64,000 nucleotides of DNA, taken from contig NC_086037.1 of NCBI RefSeq assembly GCF_036323735.1, positions 57,125,002 through 57,189,001 of the forward strand. The letters are read 5' to 3'. The position numbers and the translations under genes were made by a program. The notes under the pieces are model-generated. The model was given only the letters and a program-made list of their open reading frames with translations, was not told the origin of the DNA and made no database searches. Source of the stretch: Rattus norvegicus. Lineage: Eukaryota; Chordata; Mammalia; Rodentia; Muridae. Below, in pieces: positions 43,871 to 54,670 of the stretch (its first letter is position 1; every line of letters starts with the position of its first letter).

Positions 43871-44119
43871 GGTCACTGTCCCCAGCTTGGAATACACTTC
43901 CATGACCTCATTAATACTCACACTTAAAAATTTCCTGAATAAATGGATTGCTGTTACACCCAGTCTCGAAAGTAAAACAGTTTCAGCTATGAAAATAATA
44001 AGCATATTTAAAAAGTCTATCTCAGCATTTCTGCTTGCACGTAGAGACCCAGCACACCCTCAACCTTGGGCTGAGGAATCTTTTTGAGGGGGCAGTAACC
44101 AGGGAAGAACTACAGAACT
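43871..44119. other. Unique sequence
   Basis: Nothing recognised. Confidence 0.4.
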
Positions 44120-44722
44120 GGTCAGAGTGCTGAGAAACAAGAGACAGATGACTCCACCCTGAGTGAGGCATCTGTGCTCACCCCACCATCAAGGCTTAGG
44201 GGGCGTCACAGAGGAAAGAATGGCAGGAGCTAGGGGAGAGGGAAGAGAGCTGTGACGCACTGTCCTCTGGACACGACGTTGCTGTGTCACTCATGAACTC
44301 AAGGCAGCTGGTAGCCAAGGTCCCATAGAGTTGGAGTAGATGGTCTGCATGCCCCAGGCTTTACTAAGCAGCCATGGGCAGTGGAGAATTGCTGGGAGGG
44401 AAAGAATCATTCCTATTTGATAATGTGGTCATTGGTAGATTTTCCATCTGCAGAAGAGGCTTCACATCCATGCATATATAAACAGCACTAATTGGATCTA
44501 GTGATATATATATATATATATACACACAGATATACACAGATATACATATGTATACATATACACATATACATATGTATAATTTTAAATATGAATATATATG
44601 ATCATGTATGAATATGCATGGAATTAGGGCTGTGTTGAGATGTATGGGAAAAAGGGTGCATAGTATTATATTTTATTGTATAAATGCATGAATTCTCAAG
44701 AGTAAAGAAAAATATTTAAAAC
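44120..44722 (+). mobile_element. Old rodent LINE-1 (Lx-type) 3' UTR
   Basis: GACACGACGTTGCTGTGTCA, CATGAACTCAAGGCAGCTGG, CTGGGAGGGAAAGAATC and ACAGCACTAATTGGATCTAG match, on the sense strand, the same rodent L1 3' UTR seen antisense at 37.3-38.8 kb. It ends GAATTCTCAAGAGTAAAG near an A-rich stretch. A (TA)n run lies at 44504-44521. Confidence 0.72.
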
Positions 44723-45034
44723 CTAGTAAACACCTTTCTAAATGTGGTTAGTAAACAGCCTCCAGCCAACAGCAAAATTTTGTATAAAGCCATGGGCTTA
44801 TGGTGATTGATTTACACTCTGATTCTTTAAGTACCTAAAATGCATGCTCCCCTTTCTTTATAGCCATCAGGGGGACATTTAACACTTCGGAGCAATTGCT
44901 TACTAAATATCAGGTATGGGGATGTTTCGGGAGGGCAGTTTGTAATAAAACAGCACCGCAAGCAGCTTTGCGGATGCGAGAAGTGTGTTGCAGTGGACTG
45001 CATGGAAATTTACACTACTTGTAAGACAGAAATG
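44723..45034. other. Unique sequence
   Basis: Nothing recognised. Confidence 0.4.
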
Positions 45035-45265
45035 GGGGGCCGGAGAGATGGCCCAGTGGTTAAGAGCATTTGCCGATTTTGTAGAGGACTAGATCATGAG
45101 GAACTTTCAGTTCCCAGCGTCTACATGGTGGCTCACGAACACTGGTAACTCCAGGTCTAGGGGATTTGATGGTCTCTTCTGGCTTCCATGGCTCCTGAGC
45201 ACATGTGGTACACATAAACTCATGTACACACACACACACACACACACACACACCATTAAAAATCT
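45035..45265 (+). mobile_element. B3-type SINE with (CA)n tail
   Basis: GGCCGGAGAGATGGCCCAGT head, GGTAACTCCAGGTCTAGGGG, CTCTTCTGGCTTCCATGGC. The tail is (CA)n at 45225-45254 before AATT-rich sequence. Confidence 0.88.
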
Positions 45266-45588
45266 ACTTATACATTCAAACTACACTGGCGTGTACGCGT
45301 TAGTATATATTTATACATGTATTTACATAAATCGGTATGTAGAGAGAGAACATGTGGGCCTCATCTAGTTGTATAAGAATGAATCGTTGTTAAAAAAAAG
45401 TATCAGTTGCACAGCAAATGGACAGATACTCAACAGTGTGAGTCTCGACCAAAGTCAGAGGAGACGTTCTGTATTTTGAAGGACGGTGTTCTAATTAAAT
45501 CTCGAAAGAAAGTGTCGGGTCCTTTTTGAAATTATGCCAATCACTCTCTGTGGAGTAGAAGTGGTGAGAATGCAATCTATGACACAGA

Positions 45589-45590
<2 letters not shown>
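45266..45590. other. Unique sequence
   Basis: Nothing recognised. Confidence 0.4.
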
Positions 45591-45626
<36 letters not shown>

Positions 45627-45640
45627 ACGCGCGCGCGCGA
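45591..45640 (+). repeat. (TG)n followed by (CG)n
   Basis: About 17 TG units then GCACGCGCGCGCGCG. Alternating purine-pyrimidine throughout, so a candidate Z-DNA former. Confidence 0.95.
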
Positions 45641-45826
45641 ACACACGCGTGTACATGCATGTGGGTGCCTCTGGAAGCCAGATGAGGGCATTGGATCTTT
45701 GGAGCCCTGGAGCTGGAGTTACAGGTAGTTGTGAACCACTGAATTCAGCTGCTGGGAACCAAACTCAGGTCCTCTGGAAGAGCAGGAAGCACTCTTAACT
45801 GCCTAGCTATCTCTCCTAGAGCCCTA
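45641..45826 (-). mobile_element. B3/B2-type SINE
   Basis: CCTCTGGAAGCCAGATGAGG, GGAGTTACAGGTAGTTGTGA, CAGGTCCTCTGGAAGAGC and CTATCTCTCCTAGAGCCC in reverse orientation. Confidence 0.88.
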
Positions 45827-47271
45827 TATTTTGACTAAGGGTACATATGGGCCATGGAAAAAGTAACAGCCCCTTGGTCTTTTGTCCCTCTTCTTGCCAC
45901 GACACTGCTTACTACATTAGTTCCTTAAGCCAGGCGGAGGTAGGAAGATGCCCTCCTGCATCCGATGACAGCGCACCTCCTCCTCCCGCTCTGCCCGACT
46001 ACACAGTGCTCTATGGAGCTTTCCCCTTGATAACACAGCACTTTGCTCTCCGCATCTAGCTTCCGCCCTGCCAGGCACACAATGCTCTTTTCTGCTGACA
46101 AAGCCTCAGCTTTCAAGAGACTTCTCCTAGGAGAAGTTAAAACACATACAGAAATATCCACGATAGAAAGCTAAGTAATCAAGTGGAACCGCATCTAGGT
46201 GTAATTTCTCCTGGCTCCGCACAAAAGAGATCTCCACAGAGTGTTTGTGATTCTCCGAGGGACTGAGGGAAGATTTTCTGTAAAGAGACGGACAGAAGAT
46301 ATACCAAGAAATGGGAGCACTAATGGGGGAGCTGCAGCGATCCCCGCTTGGCTAATAGTCAAGGATGCGAAGAGGCATTCTGGGAGAATGAAGCAGGCAG
46401 CTCCACGTGACTGACCTGAGCTGGTCTTCCACTGAGCCTCCTCAAGCGAATTCACCGGAAGCAAACAGGGTACTTTCCCGGCCCTTGCAAAGTTACTATT
46501 CTGAATCTAGATGCACAGGAAAGGAGTGATTTTTCCTGGTACAATGACTGCCTGGGGATGTCTCCAATCTCTTTTGGGGACCCCACCCGAGAAAGGTAGG
46601 GTTATAGTCAAGACGATGAAGAAGAGGAGAAAAGGTTTGAGTTGAAGTGAGCGGCGTTTCTTCCAGAAATATGAGATCTCTTTTTGTGTTAGTCTCATTA
46701 ACAACATAATTTAAAAAAAATCAGACTCAAAAGGAAGCCTGAGGACAATTTCATTTAAAGTTTGAGAAAACAAAAAAAAAGCAAAAGACAAAAATCAAAA
46801 GAGGAGCAAACCAAACCCGAAGCCAAAACGACAGGATGAACAAATTGAAGCTGCCGGAAGCTGCCAGAGGATGGAGATGGAGAAAAGGCTTGGCTTTAAA
46901 ACCAGTCTCAGAGGTCAGAGGAACAGCGAGAGAGTGCAAGCGTCAGAGAAAGCATTCTTAGACTTTAGGTCAGCATTTACAAAAGACTAAAGAGAAGAGA
47001 AAGGAAAACACGCTTTTGTGCCAGGCCATGGATTTGCGTCCAGAGGACACTCGATTCCAGTATCTTGTGTCATAGAACAACAGATTACACCAGGGTTAGG
47101 AATACAAATATTTCTATTTTGATTAGCAAGCAAGCAAGCAAACAAGGAAAGCATGCTGGTAGGACGAAGTGGCTGAAGGTTGCCCCCTCTGAGCCTGAGA
47201 ACCTGAGCCAGTCTCTGGGACTTATATAGGGGAAGGCCATAGTTATATAACTGCCACATTTGGGCTGCACC
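45827..47271. other. Unique sequence without recognised gene
   Basis: 1.4 kb with no repeat family or domain recognised. Several short minus frames (45925-46464) have no family. Confidence 0.4.
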
Positions 47272-47497
47272 ATCTAGATGAGTGCTCTCGAGCTGTGGGT
47301 TGTGACCCCTTGTGTGGGAGGTCACAAGTCAGATATCCCACATATCAGATATTTATATTACAGTTCATAGCAGTAGCAAAATTACAGCTATGAGGTAGTA
47401 ATGAAATAATTTTATGGTGGGGGGGGGAGTCAACACAACATGAGAAACTGTACTAAAGGGTGGGGCATCAGGAAGGTTGAGAACCACTGCTCTAGAT
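47272..47497. mobile_element. URR1-type hAT DNA transposon with 8-bp duplication
   Basis: Body 47280-47489, right end GGTTGAGAACCACTG, core TAGCAAAATTACAGCTATGA. Flanks ATCTAGAT (47272-47279) and CTCTAGAT (47490-47497) match at seven of eight positions and fit the hAT preference NTCTAGAN. Confidence 0.92.
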
Positions 47498-47500
47498 CCG

Positions 47501-47645
47501 TCTGTTCACCAAGGGAAAGATTCCCCTCGGCGAACTTTCCTTGCTTGAAGAAGGGTCAACACAGTTGGAAGTCCAATTAAACTTCAGTGTGTTTTGTTAA
47601 GAATAAATGGTTATTTTGAATCTGTTCTTGAAGATAATGCCAGGG
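47501..47645 (+). repeat. Diverged duplicated segment, copy A
   Basis: Shares an ordered series of blocks with 48882-49058: TGTTCAC, AAAGATTC, TTGAAGAAG, TTGGAAGTC, AATTAAAC, TTTGTTAA, GTTATT, TGAATCTG and AGATAATG. A weaker match extends left across the URR1 insertion. Confidence 0.75.
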
Positions 47646-48314
47646 TTCTTCTGGGTTGCCCTTGGACCTCCCCCAGCATGAGTCATGGTATCGTGCACCC
47701 AACCATCAACCATAAAATACACATAATGTATAGATAACAGAAAGAAAAAGCACCAGAAATGGAGGTAGATTAGCGAGACGAGAATGAGCACTTCGGACCG
47801 TCCTCCCAGAGTGATACCTGCTACCATCTTCTGATTCCAGTGCCTTTTCTATTTTTATAACATCGAATAAACTTTAACTCCACATTCCCTAAGCTACCAG
47901 TTAGGTCATCCCAAAACACAGTTGTTTCAGTGTCACAGCCTGAAGGGTAAAGTAAAAGCTCTAGTTTTCTGTGGAGAGCCTCTGGTAGGGCCTTGACCTT
48001 ACTAGGTCAAGCCTGGTTTCTGGTAGCACCTGGTTTCATGATGGTGTAGCTTGGCTTTTCTTGTACCCTCTCTGTTTCTTAGATGACGTCCAGGTGGAGA
48101 AGAGTCTCCAGCCTTCTGCCATCTGGCTTCTTCAAGCTTGACGCTTCAGACTCCGGCCTCTACTCTGGCCTTCATGCTGTGACACTTGTATAATGTGCTT
48201 TCGGAAGGCCTCATGGGTAGCTGAAGGGATGGGAAAATGAAGCCCCTTAGGTGTTATAAAAACAGAAAAGGCAGCGAAGGAAGGAACATGGTGGTAGAAG
48301 GTGAAGATTTCACA
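47646..48314. other. Unique sequence
   Basis: Nothing recognised. Confidence 0.4.
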
Positions 48315-48342
48315 TCATTCATTCATTCATTCATTCATTCAT
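48315..48342 (+). repeat. (CATT)n microsatellite
   Basis: Seven tetranucleotide units. Confidence 0.95.
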
Positions 48343-48881
48343 CCACTTAAGAGAAACACTGTGTGCACTGGGTACCTATTGGATGTCTGCTACTCTGGCT
48401 ATTTTGGTGAGCCATTAACTTCCCAATGAGGAACCAGACATTAGCACAAACCCATGAATGATAATACTATGCAAGTCTCTCAAGGGATGGAGTGGATACA
48501 AATTCTTCTCTAGCAAGGTCTTGCATACTTAGAACACTTAGTTGCTGGTGGCTGTGTTTGTATATGGCAAGATGAGAACTTCTGTTATTAGTGGCAGCTC
48601 TTTTAAAAGATGAGCCAAGGCTACATTCCCAAATCGACTCCTCTTTTCCTCCATCACCCCTGGGTCTTAATTTCAGTGATGGCGGTATTTTTCTACAAAT
48701 TAGAATCCCGTAGTCTAGGTACAACAGTTATTAAAACCCACTGCTTTGTTCTCCTATTCCGTTTCTTACTAAAGAATGGTTTTTATAAAAATTGTAATGA
48801 AGCCAAACACAAACAGGATTTTTCCCTCCTGGTAGGTCTGGCGCGCATAATTGCTACATTTTATGTACTCTGCCCACATCC
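48343..48881. other. Unique sequence
   Basis: Nothing recognised. Confidence 0.4.
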
Positions 48882-49058
48882 TTTTGTTCACTGAAGAAAA
48901 GATTCTCCTGTGTGAATTTTCCTCATTTGAGGAAGAGGAACACTACAGCTGGAAGTCAAATTAAACATAAATAAGTGAATAGAAGCCAAGAGGAAAAGAG
49001 ATGTGATTTGTTAAAAAGTTGCAGTGGTTATTATGAATCTGCCATTGAGGATAATGGT
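48882..49058 (+). repeat. Diverged duplicated segment, copy B
   Basis: Partner of 47501-47645, with about 30 extra bases in the middle (near 48970-49000). It lacks a URR1. Could be two copies of an unnamed old repeat or a local duplication. Confidence 0.75.
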
Positions 49059-49324
49059 GGGAAGGTTATTATTCATCCTGTAATCTGTTTAGCTCTTAGG
49101 TACGCACTTTCGCTAAAATTTTGTTAACAAGATAAAAATCTCATTAAGGAGCTTCTGCGGTTTCTCAGTTTTTAAAGTGGGAACTTCTCTCTCGACTTCA
49201 GAGAAGTTTGGGAACAGTTTTGATGATAAAGCACAATTAGTTTCATTTCTTGAGTTGGAATATGTTTTTATTAACCAGACTGTCCTCAGGCTCCAGTCTG
49301 TTGACCACTGCACAGAGAACTGTG
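49059..49324. other. Unique sequence
   Basis: Nothing recognised. Confidence 0.4.
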
Positions 49325-49460
49325 GGCCAGGCGTGATGGTGCACACCTTTAATCTCAGCACAAGGGACCGAGGCAGGAGGGTGGCTCTGAGTATAAGGGT
49401 AGCCTTTTCTACATAATAAATTTCAGACTAGGGACAACTATGTAGTAAAAAACCTTGTAA
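49325..49460 (+). mobile_element. B1 SINE, decayed 3' half
   Basis: GGCCAGGCGTGATGGTGCAC, CTTTAATCTCAGCACAAGGG and GGCAGGAGGGTGGCTCTGAG at the start. The 3' half is poor, followed by CAAACAAATAAAC. Confidence 0.8.
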
Positions 49461-49580
49461 ACACCAAACAAATAAACAAATAACCAACCAAGACCCAAAA
49501 CAAAACAAAAACAGAATTTCTAAGTCAACAAATCATTGAGATTTATCCTAGTGTCTCATTATGTGAGTCTCCACATGACT

Positions 49581-49810
49581 CTCTAGATGAGTGATTTTCA
49601 ACCTGTGGGTCGAGGCCCTCTGAGAGTTGAATGACCCTTTCACAGGGGCTGCCTCAGACCATTGGAAAACACACATATTTACATTATGACTCGTAATGGT
49701 AGCAAAATTACAGTTATGAAGTAGCAATGAAAATAATTTTGTGGTCGGGGTCACCACACACCAGGAACTGTATTGAAGGGTCGCAATGTCAGGAAGGGTG
49801 AAGACCGTGC
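49581..49810. mobile_element. URR1-type hAT DNA transposon
   Basis: Left flank CTCTAGAT (49581-49588) fits the hAT target preference. Left end GAGTGATTTTCAACCTGTGG, core TAGCAAAATTACAGTTATGA, right end GGGTGAAGACCGTG. Right flank CTCGAAGT is a decayed partner. Confidence 0.9.
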
Positions 49811-50095
49811 TCGAAGTGGTGCTGTGGAGTGACCAAAGGAGATGCCTTACCTTGCCTTTACAGAGCTTCATGGGGAAGGTATTTCCAAGGACCATGAGTA
49901 CCAACTATTCTTGTTCAGATTTTCGATTAGGGTGTGACTATGATTTGGTGGAGGTGGGTGGGGAAAGCAAGAAAAATAGTTGTAAAAGTTCCAAAAATGT
50001 GGTAGGCAACATGAAAGTAAGCTGGAAGGTGGACCCAGGTGTGGGAAATAGGCTGTCACTGTCACATTTGTAGTTTGAAATTTAAAACATTATTT

Positions 50096-50099
<4 letters not shown>
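49811..50099. other. Unique sequence
   Basis: Nothing recognised. Confidence 0.4.

Positions 50100-50139
<40 letters not shown>
50100..50139 (+). repeat. (TG)n microsatellite
   Basis: About 19 perfect TG units at the tail side of the next SINE. Confidence 0.97.
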
Positions 50140-50140
<1 letters not shown>

Positions 50141-50312
50141 TGTGCACTCGTGCGTGCATGTAAAACACATGAGTGCAAGTGCCCACCGAGGCCAGAAGAG
50201 GGAATCAGATCCCTTAGGCTGGAGTTGCAGATAGTTGTGGGCTGTCCCAAGTGGAGGCTGGACCTGGGCCCTCTGGAAGTGCTCTTAATGGCCGAGCCAT
50301 CTCTCCAGCCCC
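50140..50312 (-). mobile_element. B3-type SINE
   Basis: GAGGCCAGAAGAGGGAATCA, GGCTGGAGTTGCAGATAGTT, and GAGCCATCTCTCCAGCCCC in reverse orientation. Confidence 0.9.
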
Positions 50313-51249
50313 ACTTTCAGAGTTCTAAGTGTTGCAAGACCCACAGACTGAGAAACATGACTAAGCATCTTTTTAGTGCATCTCACTGAAAAAAATGTGA
50401 TAGAATTCTTCAAGAAAGCCCAAACTAAAAATCTATAAAACTACAACTCATATTGGGACCATGGGATTTAATTGGGTTCAGACACCCGGACTCTGTATTC
50501 TTTTATTCTCTTGTATGTCGGGCAGTAGTTAACTGTGTTTACATGTTGGGATTCCTTGGTCTTTTCTCATGGCTTGGAACCTTCTAAGTTGGGATGGTCG
50601 TCTAATTTCTGGTTTGCTCATCTATTACTCTGCATTTAGCCGACTCCCTTCCTAGCTGCTAGTACAAGGTTATTGTCAGAGTCTCGGGAGACAAAGCCGA
50701 TCTAAAGGCCACAGTAAGTAGATGGACATGGGCTGTCCTTCCTTCGAAGACCCCAATGCTTCAGCCACTCTGCTGTTCATGAACGTTGCTCCAGATGGCA
50801 GAGACACAATCCTTAGGTTTTTCTCTAGGATCCCCGAGAAGGAAGCCTGTCTGGATTTCTTCCCCTGAAATCAGGGTTTCAGCCTTGAGGATGTCTCTTT
50901 ACCACGTCACCAGTAAGTATCCTCCTTGTGGTCCATCACCTACTCTAGATTGGAGGCTGGGAATGAGAATTGGGTGTGCCAGTAACCTGCAATCCTGTAC
51001 ATATGATTTAATTGTTTAATTGTTTAATTGTTTAGGTATTAAGATAGATCATTTTTGGCAGTCTTAACAGAAATTCACCTTTAAAAGTTTCTGTGGAAAC
51101 AAATGCAGCCAAATTGAAGCATTTGCCTCTTAGAAATGTAAACTAGGGGAGCAGGAGAAGAGACAATTCTTTTGCAAGAAAGTTTAGAATTCAATGCTTA
51201 GCCACTTAGATTTACTTTGTTTCAGGATTAATTTTATTTTGGTAGGGTG
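50313..51249. other. Unique sequence
   Basis: No gene recognised. A small 8-bp tandem repeat (TTTAATTG, about 3.5 copies) lies at 51006-51035. Confidence 0.4.
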
Positions 51250-51431
51250 TTTCTGTGTAGACGTATGCATGTGAGTGTGAGTACCCCTGGAGGCCAGAAG
51301 AGGGCGCTGGATCCTCTGGAGCGAGAGTTACCGGTGGTTGTGAGTCACTTGACGTGGGGGCTGGGAAGCGTGCTCATGTCCTTTGCAAAAAAGGAGCAAG
51401 TGCTCTAAGCCCAGGTCTGTCTCTCCAGCAC
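51250..51431 (-). mobile_element. B3-type SINE
   Basis: CCTGGAGGCCAGAAGAGGGC, GAGAGTTACCGGTGGTTGTG, GTCTGTCTCTCCAGCAC in reverse orientation. The head is immediately followed by an ID insertion. Confidence 0.88.
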
Positions 51432-51433
51432 AA

Positions 51434-51555
51434 CTTAAATTTTTTTTTTTTTTTTTTTTGGTTCTTTTTTTTCCGGAGCTGGGAACCGAACCAGGGCCTT
51501 GCGCTTCCTAGGTAAGCGCTCTACCACTGAGCTAAATCCCCAGCCCCTTAAATTT
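51434..51555 (-). mobile_element. ID SINE (BC1-related), young
   Basis: Reverse ID with T-rich tail, CCGGAGCTGGGAACCGAACC, CTAGGTAAGCGCTCTACCAC, TGAGCTAAATCCCCAGCCCC. Duplication CTTAAATTT at 51434-51442 and 51547-51555, its left copy merging into the T-run. Confidence 0.93.
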
Positions 51556-51880
51556 CTTAATGATCTTAATTATGTGTGGCTCTCCTGCTATATCCTTGTA
51601 CAAAATCATATGGGTCTTTCTTTGCTGTCCTAGGTGCCAATTACTCTGCCCCTGTTTGAGGCAATGGATGGAGATCTGCGCTCGCCACACACTCTATTGC
51701 GTCCTCTTACGAGTTTCCTAAGCACTGCTGCCGTGGCCGCTGCCGTCGTTTCCCTGGCACCATCTGTAGACTGCTATTTTGCCAAGGGATTTGTATGGAT
51801 TCCAAGTAAGAATTCAGCTTATTTAGTTAAGAGAAAAGAAAGAAATTGATCAATTCCTATTCTAGCCCACTCCCCCAGTC
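51556..51880. other. Unique sequence
   Basis: A + frame of 71 codons (51634-51849) includes an Ala/Val-rich hydrophobic run but no recognised family. Confidence 0.35.
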
Positions 51881-52480
51881 TCCGGTTTCCTTCCAGTCAC
51901 CCTCGTGTGGTGATATTCCTGCGGCTTGGAAATAGAATCAGATTTCCAGGCTGCACAATTAAGTTTCAGCCAAAAATCGCACGTACCAGAAATGCTCACA
52001 ATACTAATAGTTGTGAGAAATAAGACACTTGATTAAAAGGCGGCACACTTGTCTATATCTTTAATGTGCATTCCTAATGAGTCTTAGCAGGAGGCTGATT
52101 CACAGGAAAACGCACAATTAGCCCATCCAAGTTTAACACACTATTATCTACACCCAGGCCCTCTCTTCATTACCATCTGAATGCACTGTTTTCTTTGGAG
52201 TTTTGTGCAGGAAACAAATCCCTATATATGGCACAGCAGTTTCAAATTCCCATTTATCCGTACTCGCCCTTTAGACAAAAGGCCCAAACAACATGCTCTT
52301 TGATGCATTAATTTTCAATCTCTGGCTATTTTTGAAATTGTAATGTAGCACGTTTCCCTTTTCCAGGGGACTCAAGTCAGTGCACAGTGTGGAAATGGAT
52401 ATAACCAGGGGGATTTGTTTGTTATTCCGAATGGAGGGATACTGTCTTTTCCAGCATACTGCGGCTTAAAGCTGCTTGAA
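51881..52480. other. Repeat-free stretch, possible conserved noncoding DNA
   Basis: 600 bp without a recognised repeat, bounded by young ID insertions. It contains CACAATTAAGTTTC, GCACAATTAGCCC, ATGCATTAATTTTC and CCTATATATGG motifs, a composition often seen in developmental enhancers. Confidence 0.3.
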
Positions 52481-52663
52481 GGAAAAGTTGAAATTCAGTA
52501 TAATATTGCTTGGATTTGAGTCACTATCATGCTCAGCCCCCTACTGTAGAGTTTTGAACTGGGGGGCTAACTAGATTCCTGAAATAAAACCCGAGAGAAT
52601 GAAAGTTTTATTGAATTCTCATCCTGGATGCTGCTCTCTGACTTCTCATTAATGGTCAGCGTT

Positions 52664-52670
52664 TCTCCTG

Positions 52671-52702
<32 letters not shown>

Positions 52703-52805
52703 GGTTCTTTTTTTTCGGAGCTGGGGACCGAACCCAGGGCCTTGCGCTTCCTAGGTAAGCGCTCTACCACTGAGCTAAATCCCCAGCCCCTCTCCTGTTT
52801 CTCTT
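52664..52805 (-). mobile_element. ID SINE (BC1-related), young
   Basis: Body 52679-52790 in reverse, near consensus, with a T-run of about 24 then GG and a second T-run. A perfect 15-bp duplication TCTCCTGTTTCTCTT lies at 52664-52678 and 52791-52805. Confidence 0.96.
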
Positions 52806-52901
52806 ATGCCACGCCCCACAGTTCTGCAGACTGCCTCTGATATGCAAAATTCCTCTTAATCCGAAGCCAGATGCGGAGTGCAGGGCATAGGCGGCAGGCA
52901 G

Positions 52902-53010
52902 CTCTTCATGCCTGTCACTCCAGCTCCAGGGGATCTGACGCCCTCTCCTGGCCTCTGGGGGCCCCTGCACTCACGTTCACACAGCCGCTCAAAGGCATAA
53001 TGACATTTTT
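52902..53010 (+). mobile_element. B3-type SINE tail
   Basis: CACTCCAGCTCCAGGGGATC, GACGCCCTCTCCTGGCCTCT, then CACTCACGTTCACAC. The head is decayed or missing. Confidence 0.75.
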
Positions 53011-53154
53011 TTTAAGAAGTAGGTTAGACCTATGTAAATGTTTGATAATTTCTTCCATTTCACCTCACCTCAGGCACCTTTTATGGTTGACCTTTTTAGA
53101 GAGCGTTAAAAGGGAAAACATTTTTTTCCTATGATAAAAGTAGTTTTTGCTCTG

Positions 53155-53433
53155 ACCCATGTGTATATGTGTAGGTATGCACATCCGTGCACAGGCATGT
53201 TCAGGCCAGAGATCTATGTTCGGTGTGTTCCTCCACTGCTCTTTACCTTAGTGTTGGAAGCGATAGCAATTGCTGAACCGAGACATCACTGACTGGCTAG
53301 GCTGGCTTGCCGGGAGCCTTGTCATCTTGTGATTACAGGCAAATGCTATTTTTTTTTTTGACTGGGAATCTGAACTCAGGGCTTCCTGTTTGTGTAGCAA
53401 GCCCTTTACCTACGAAACCAGATTCCCAACCCT
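53155..53433 (-). mobile_element. Composite SINE (B3A/B4-like), diverged
   Basis: A TG-rich tail, CAGGCCAGAGATCTATGTTC, ACTGACTGGCTAGGCTGGCT, TCTGAACTCAGGGCTTCC and GATTCCCAACCC in reverse orientation. Confidence 0.7.
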
Positions 53434-53462
53434 GTAGTTCTTGCTTTTGAAAAGTGAATTGC

Positions 53463-53612
53463 AGCTGGGTGTGGTGGCCCTAGTCTTTAATCCCAGCCTT
53501 TGGGAGTCAGAGGCAGGTGGATCTCTGTGAGTTTGAAGCCAGCCTGGTCTACAGAATGAGTTCCAGAATGGTCAGAGACACATAGTGAGACTCTGTCCTG
53601 GTTGGGGTGGGG
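53463..53612 (+). mobile_element. B1 SINE
   Basis: GCTGGGTGTGGTGGCCCTAG, CAGCCTGGTCTACAGAATGA, GAGACTCTGTCCTGG. The tail gives rise to the next repeat. Confidence 0.92.
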
Positions 53613-53628
53613 GAGCAAAAGCAAAGGC

Positions 53629-53700
53629 AACCAGACCAGACCAGACCAGACCAGACCAAACCAAACCAAACCAAACCAAACCAAACCAAACCAAAAACCC
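53629..53700 (+). repeat. (ACCAG)n/(ACCAA)n pentanucleotide tract
   Basis: Five or so ACCAG units followed by about eight ACCAA units, grown from the B1 tail. Confidence 0.95.
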
Positions 53701-53724
53701 CAAACAAATTCCAAGTCTTTTGCT

Positions 53725-53890
53725 GTGTAGTGGTGGTGCATGCCTCTAATCCCAGCGCTCAGGAGGCAGAGGTGGGTGGATCTCTGAGTTTAAGGCCAAC
53801 CTGGCCTACAGAGTGAGTTCCAGGATAGCCAGGACTACACAAGGAAACCCTGTCTTAACAAACAAACAAACAAACAAACAAACAAACAAA
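53725..53890 (+). mobile_element. B1 SINE with (CAAA)n tail
   Basis: GTGGTGGTGCATGCCTCTAA, CAACCTGGCCTACAGAGTGA, GGAAACCCTGTCTTAAC, then about eight CAAA units. Confidence 0.93.
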
Positions 53891-54524
53891 AAACTAAAAA
53901 AAAAAATAGAAAAAGAAAAAGAAAAAGAGAGAGAGAAAAGAGAACGGCATAGGGCCTTATTAAGCACTTAATAATTTCAGGACTGTTTGAATGACAGGCA
54001 TTTTGCTGATTGATACAGTTAAACAGGCAGATATGACAGGCGGTGCCTGACTAGGTCAAACCGTTACTTGCTGATAAGCGGTGCTAAGAGCAACTTGCTA
54101 AGGGTGTGGAGAGAAAGGCTACCGAAGGACGCACGCAAGATCAGAACCCAAGCTGTCTGTTTCTTCTCCATTATCTTTCTGCTTATAAATTTTTCTCCCC
54201 ATCCCTACACATGTCAGAATTCTTTTCTCCTATTTCTGGCATCAGCTGTAAGAATACTGGAGCAGTGCTGTCTGTGCTCCGTTTTGGGGAAGGCCAGTGA
54301 TAAAATTATAAAGCAGGCAGTGGTATGTACAAAGTCACCCAGGTGGCAGAATATGGGATCAATGAGAAGGGCGCATGCATGTACATTTGAACGAAAGCAA
54401 TACAAGAAACTATATATTGAAAAAATCTGGTACAATAAAATATAACTATAATCATGTCAAAAGAATAAATACTTCAGAATAAATTAAAGAAAGAAAGTAA
54501 GTGTAAAAGATTTATGGTTGAACT
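53891..54524. other. Unique sequence
   Basis: No gene recognised. A + frame of 125 codons (54068-54445) has no known domain. A faint MIR-like motif AAAGTCACCCAGGTGGCAGA lies at 54329-54348. Confidence 0.35.
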
Positions 54525-54600
54525 ACAGGGTGGAGGTATAGGTCAATGCTAGAGTGCTTGGCTAGCATGTGCAAGGTTCTAGGCCTGATTACTTGTGTGT
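54525..54600 (+). mobile_element. ID-like SINE, diverged
   Basis: GGGTGGAGGTATAGGTCAAT, AGTGCTTGGCTAGCATGTGC, AAGGTTCTAGGCCTGATTAC follow the ID head with many changes. Confidence 0.65.
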
Positions 54601-54602
54601 GG

Positions 54603-54605
54603 ACA

Positions 54606-54651
<46 letters not shown>

Positions 54652-54670
54652 CACATATATATATATACAT
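54603..54670 (+). repeat. (CA)n(TA)n composite microsatellite
   Basis: About 18 CA units then two TA blocks separated by CACA. Confidence 0.96.
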
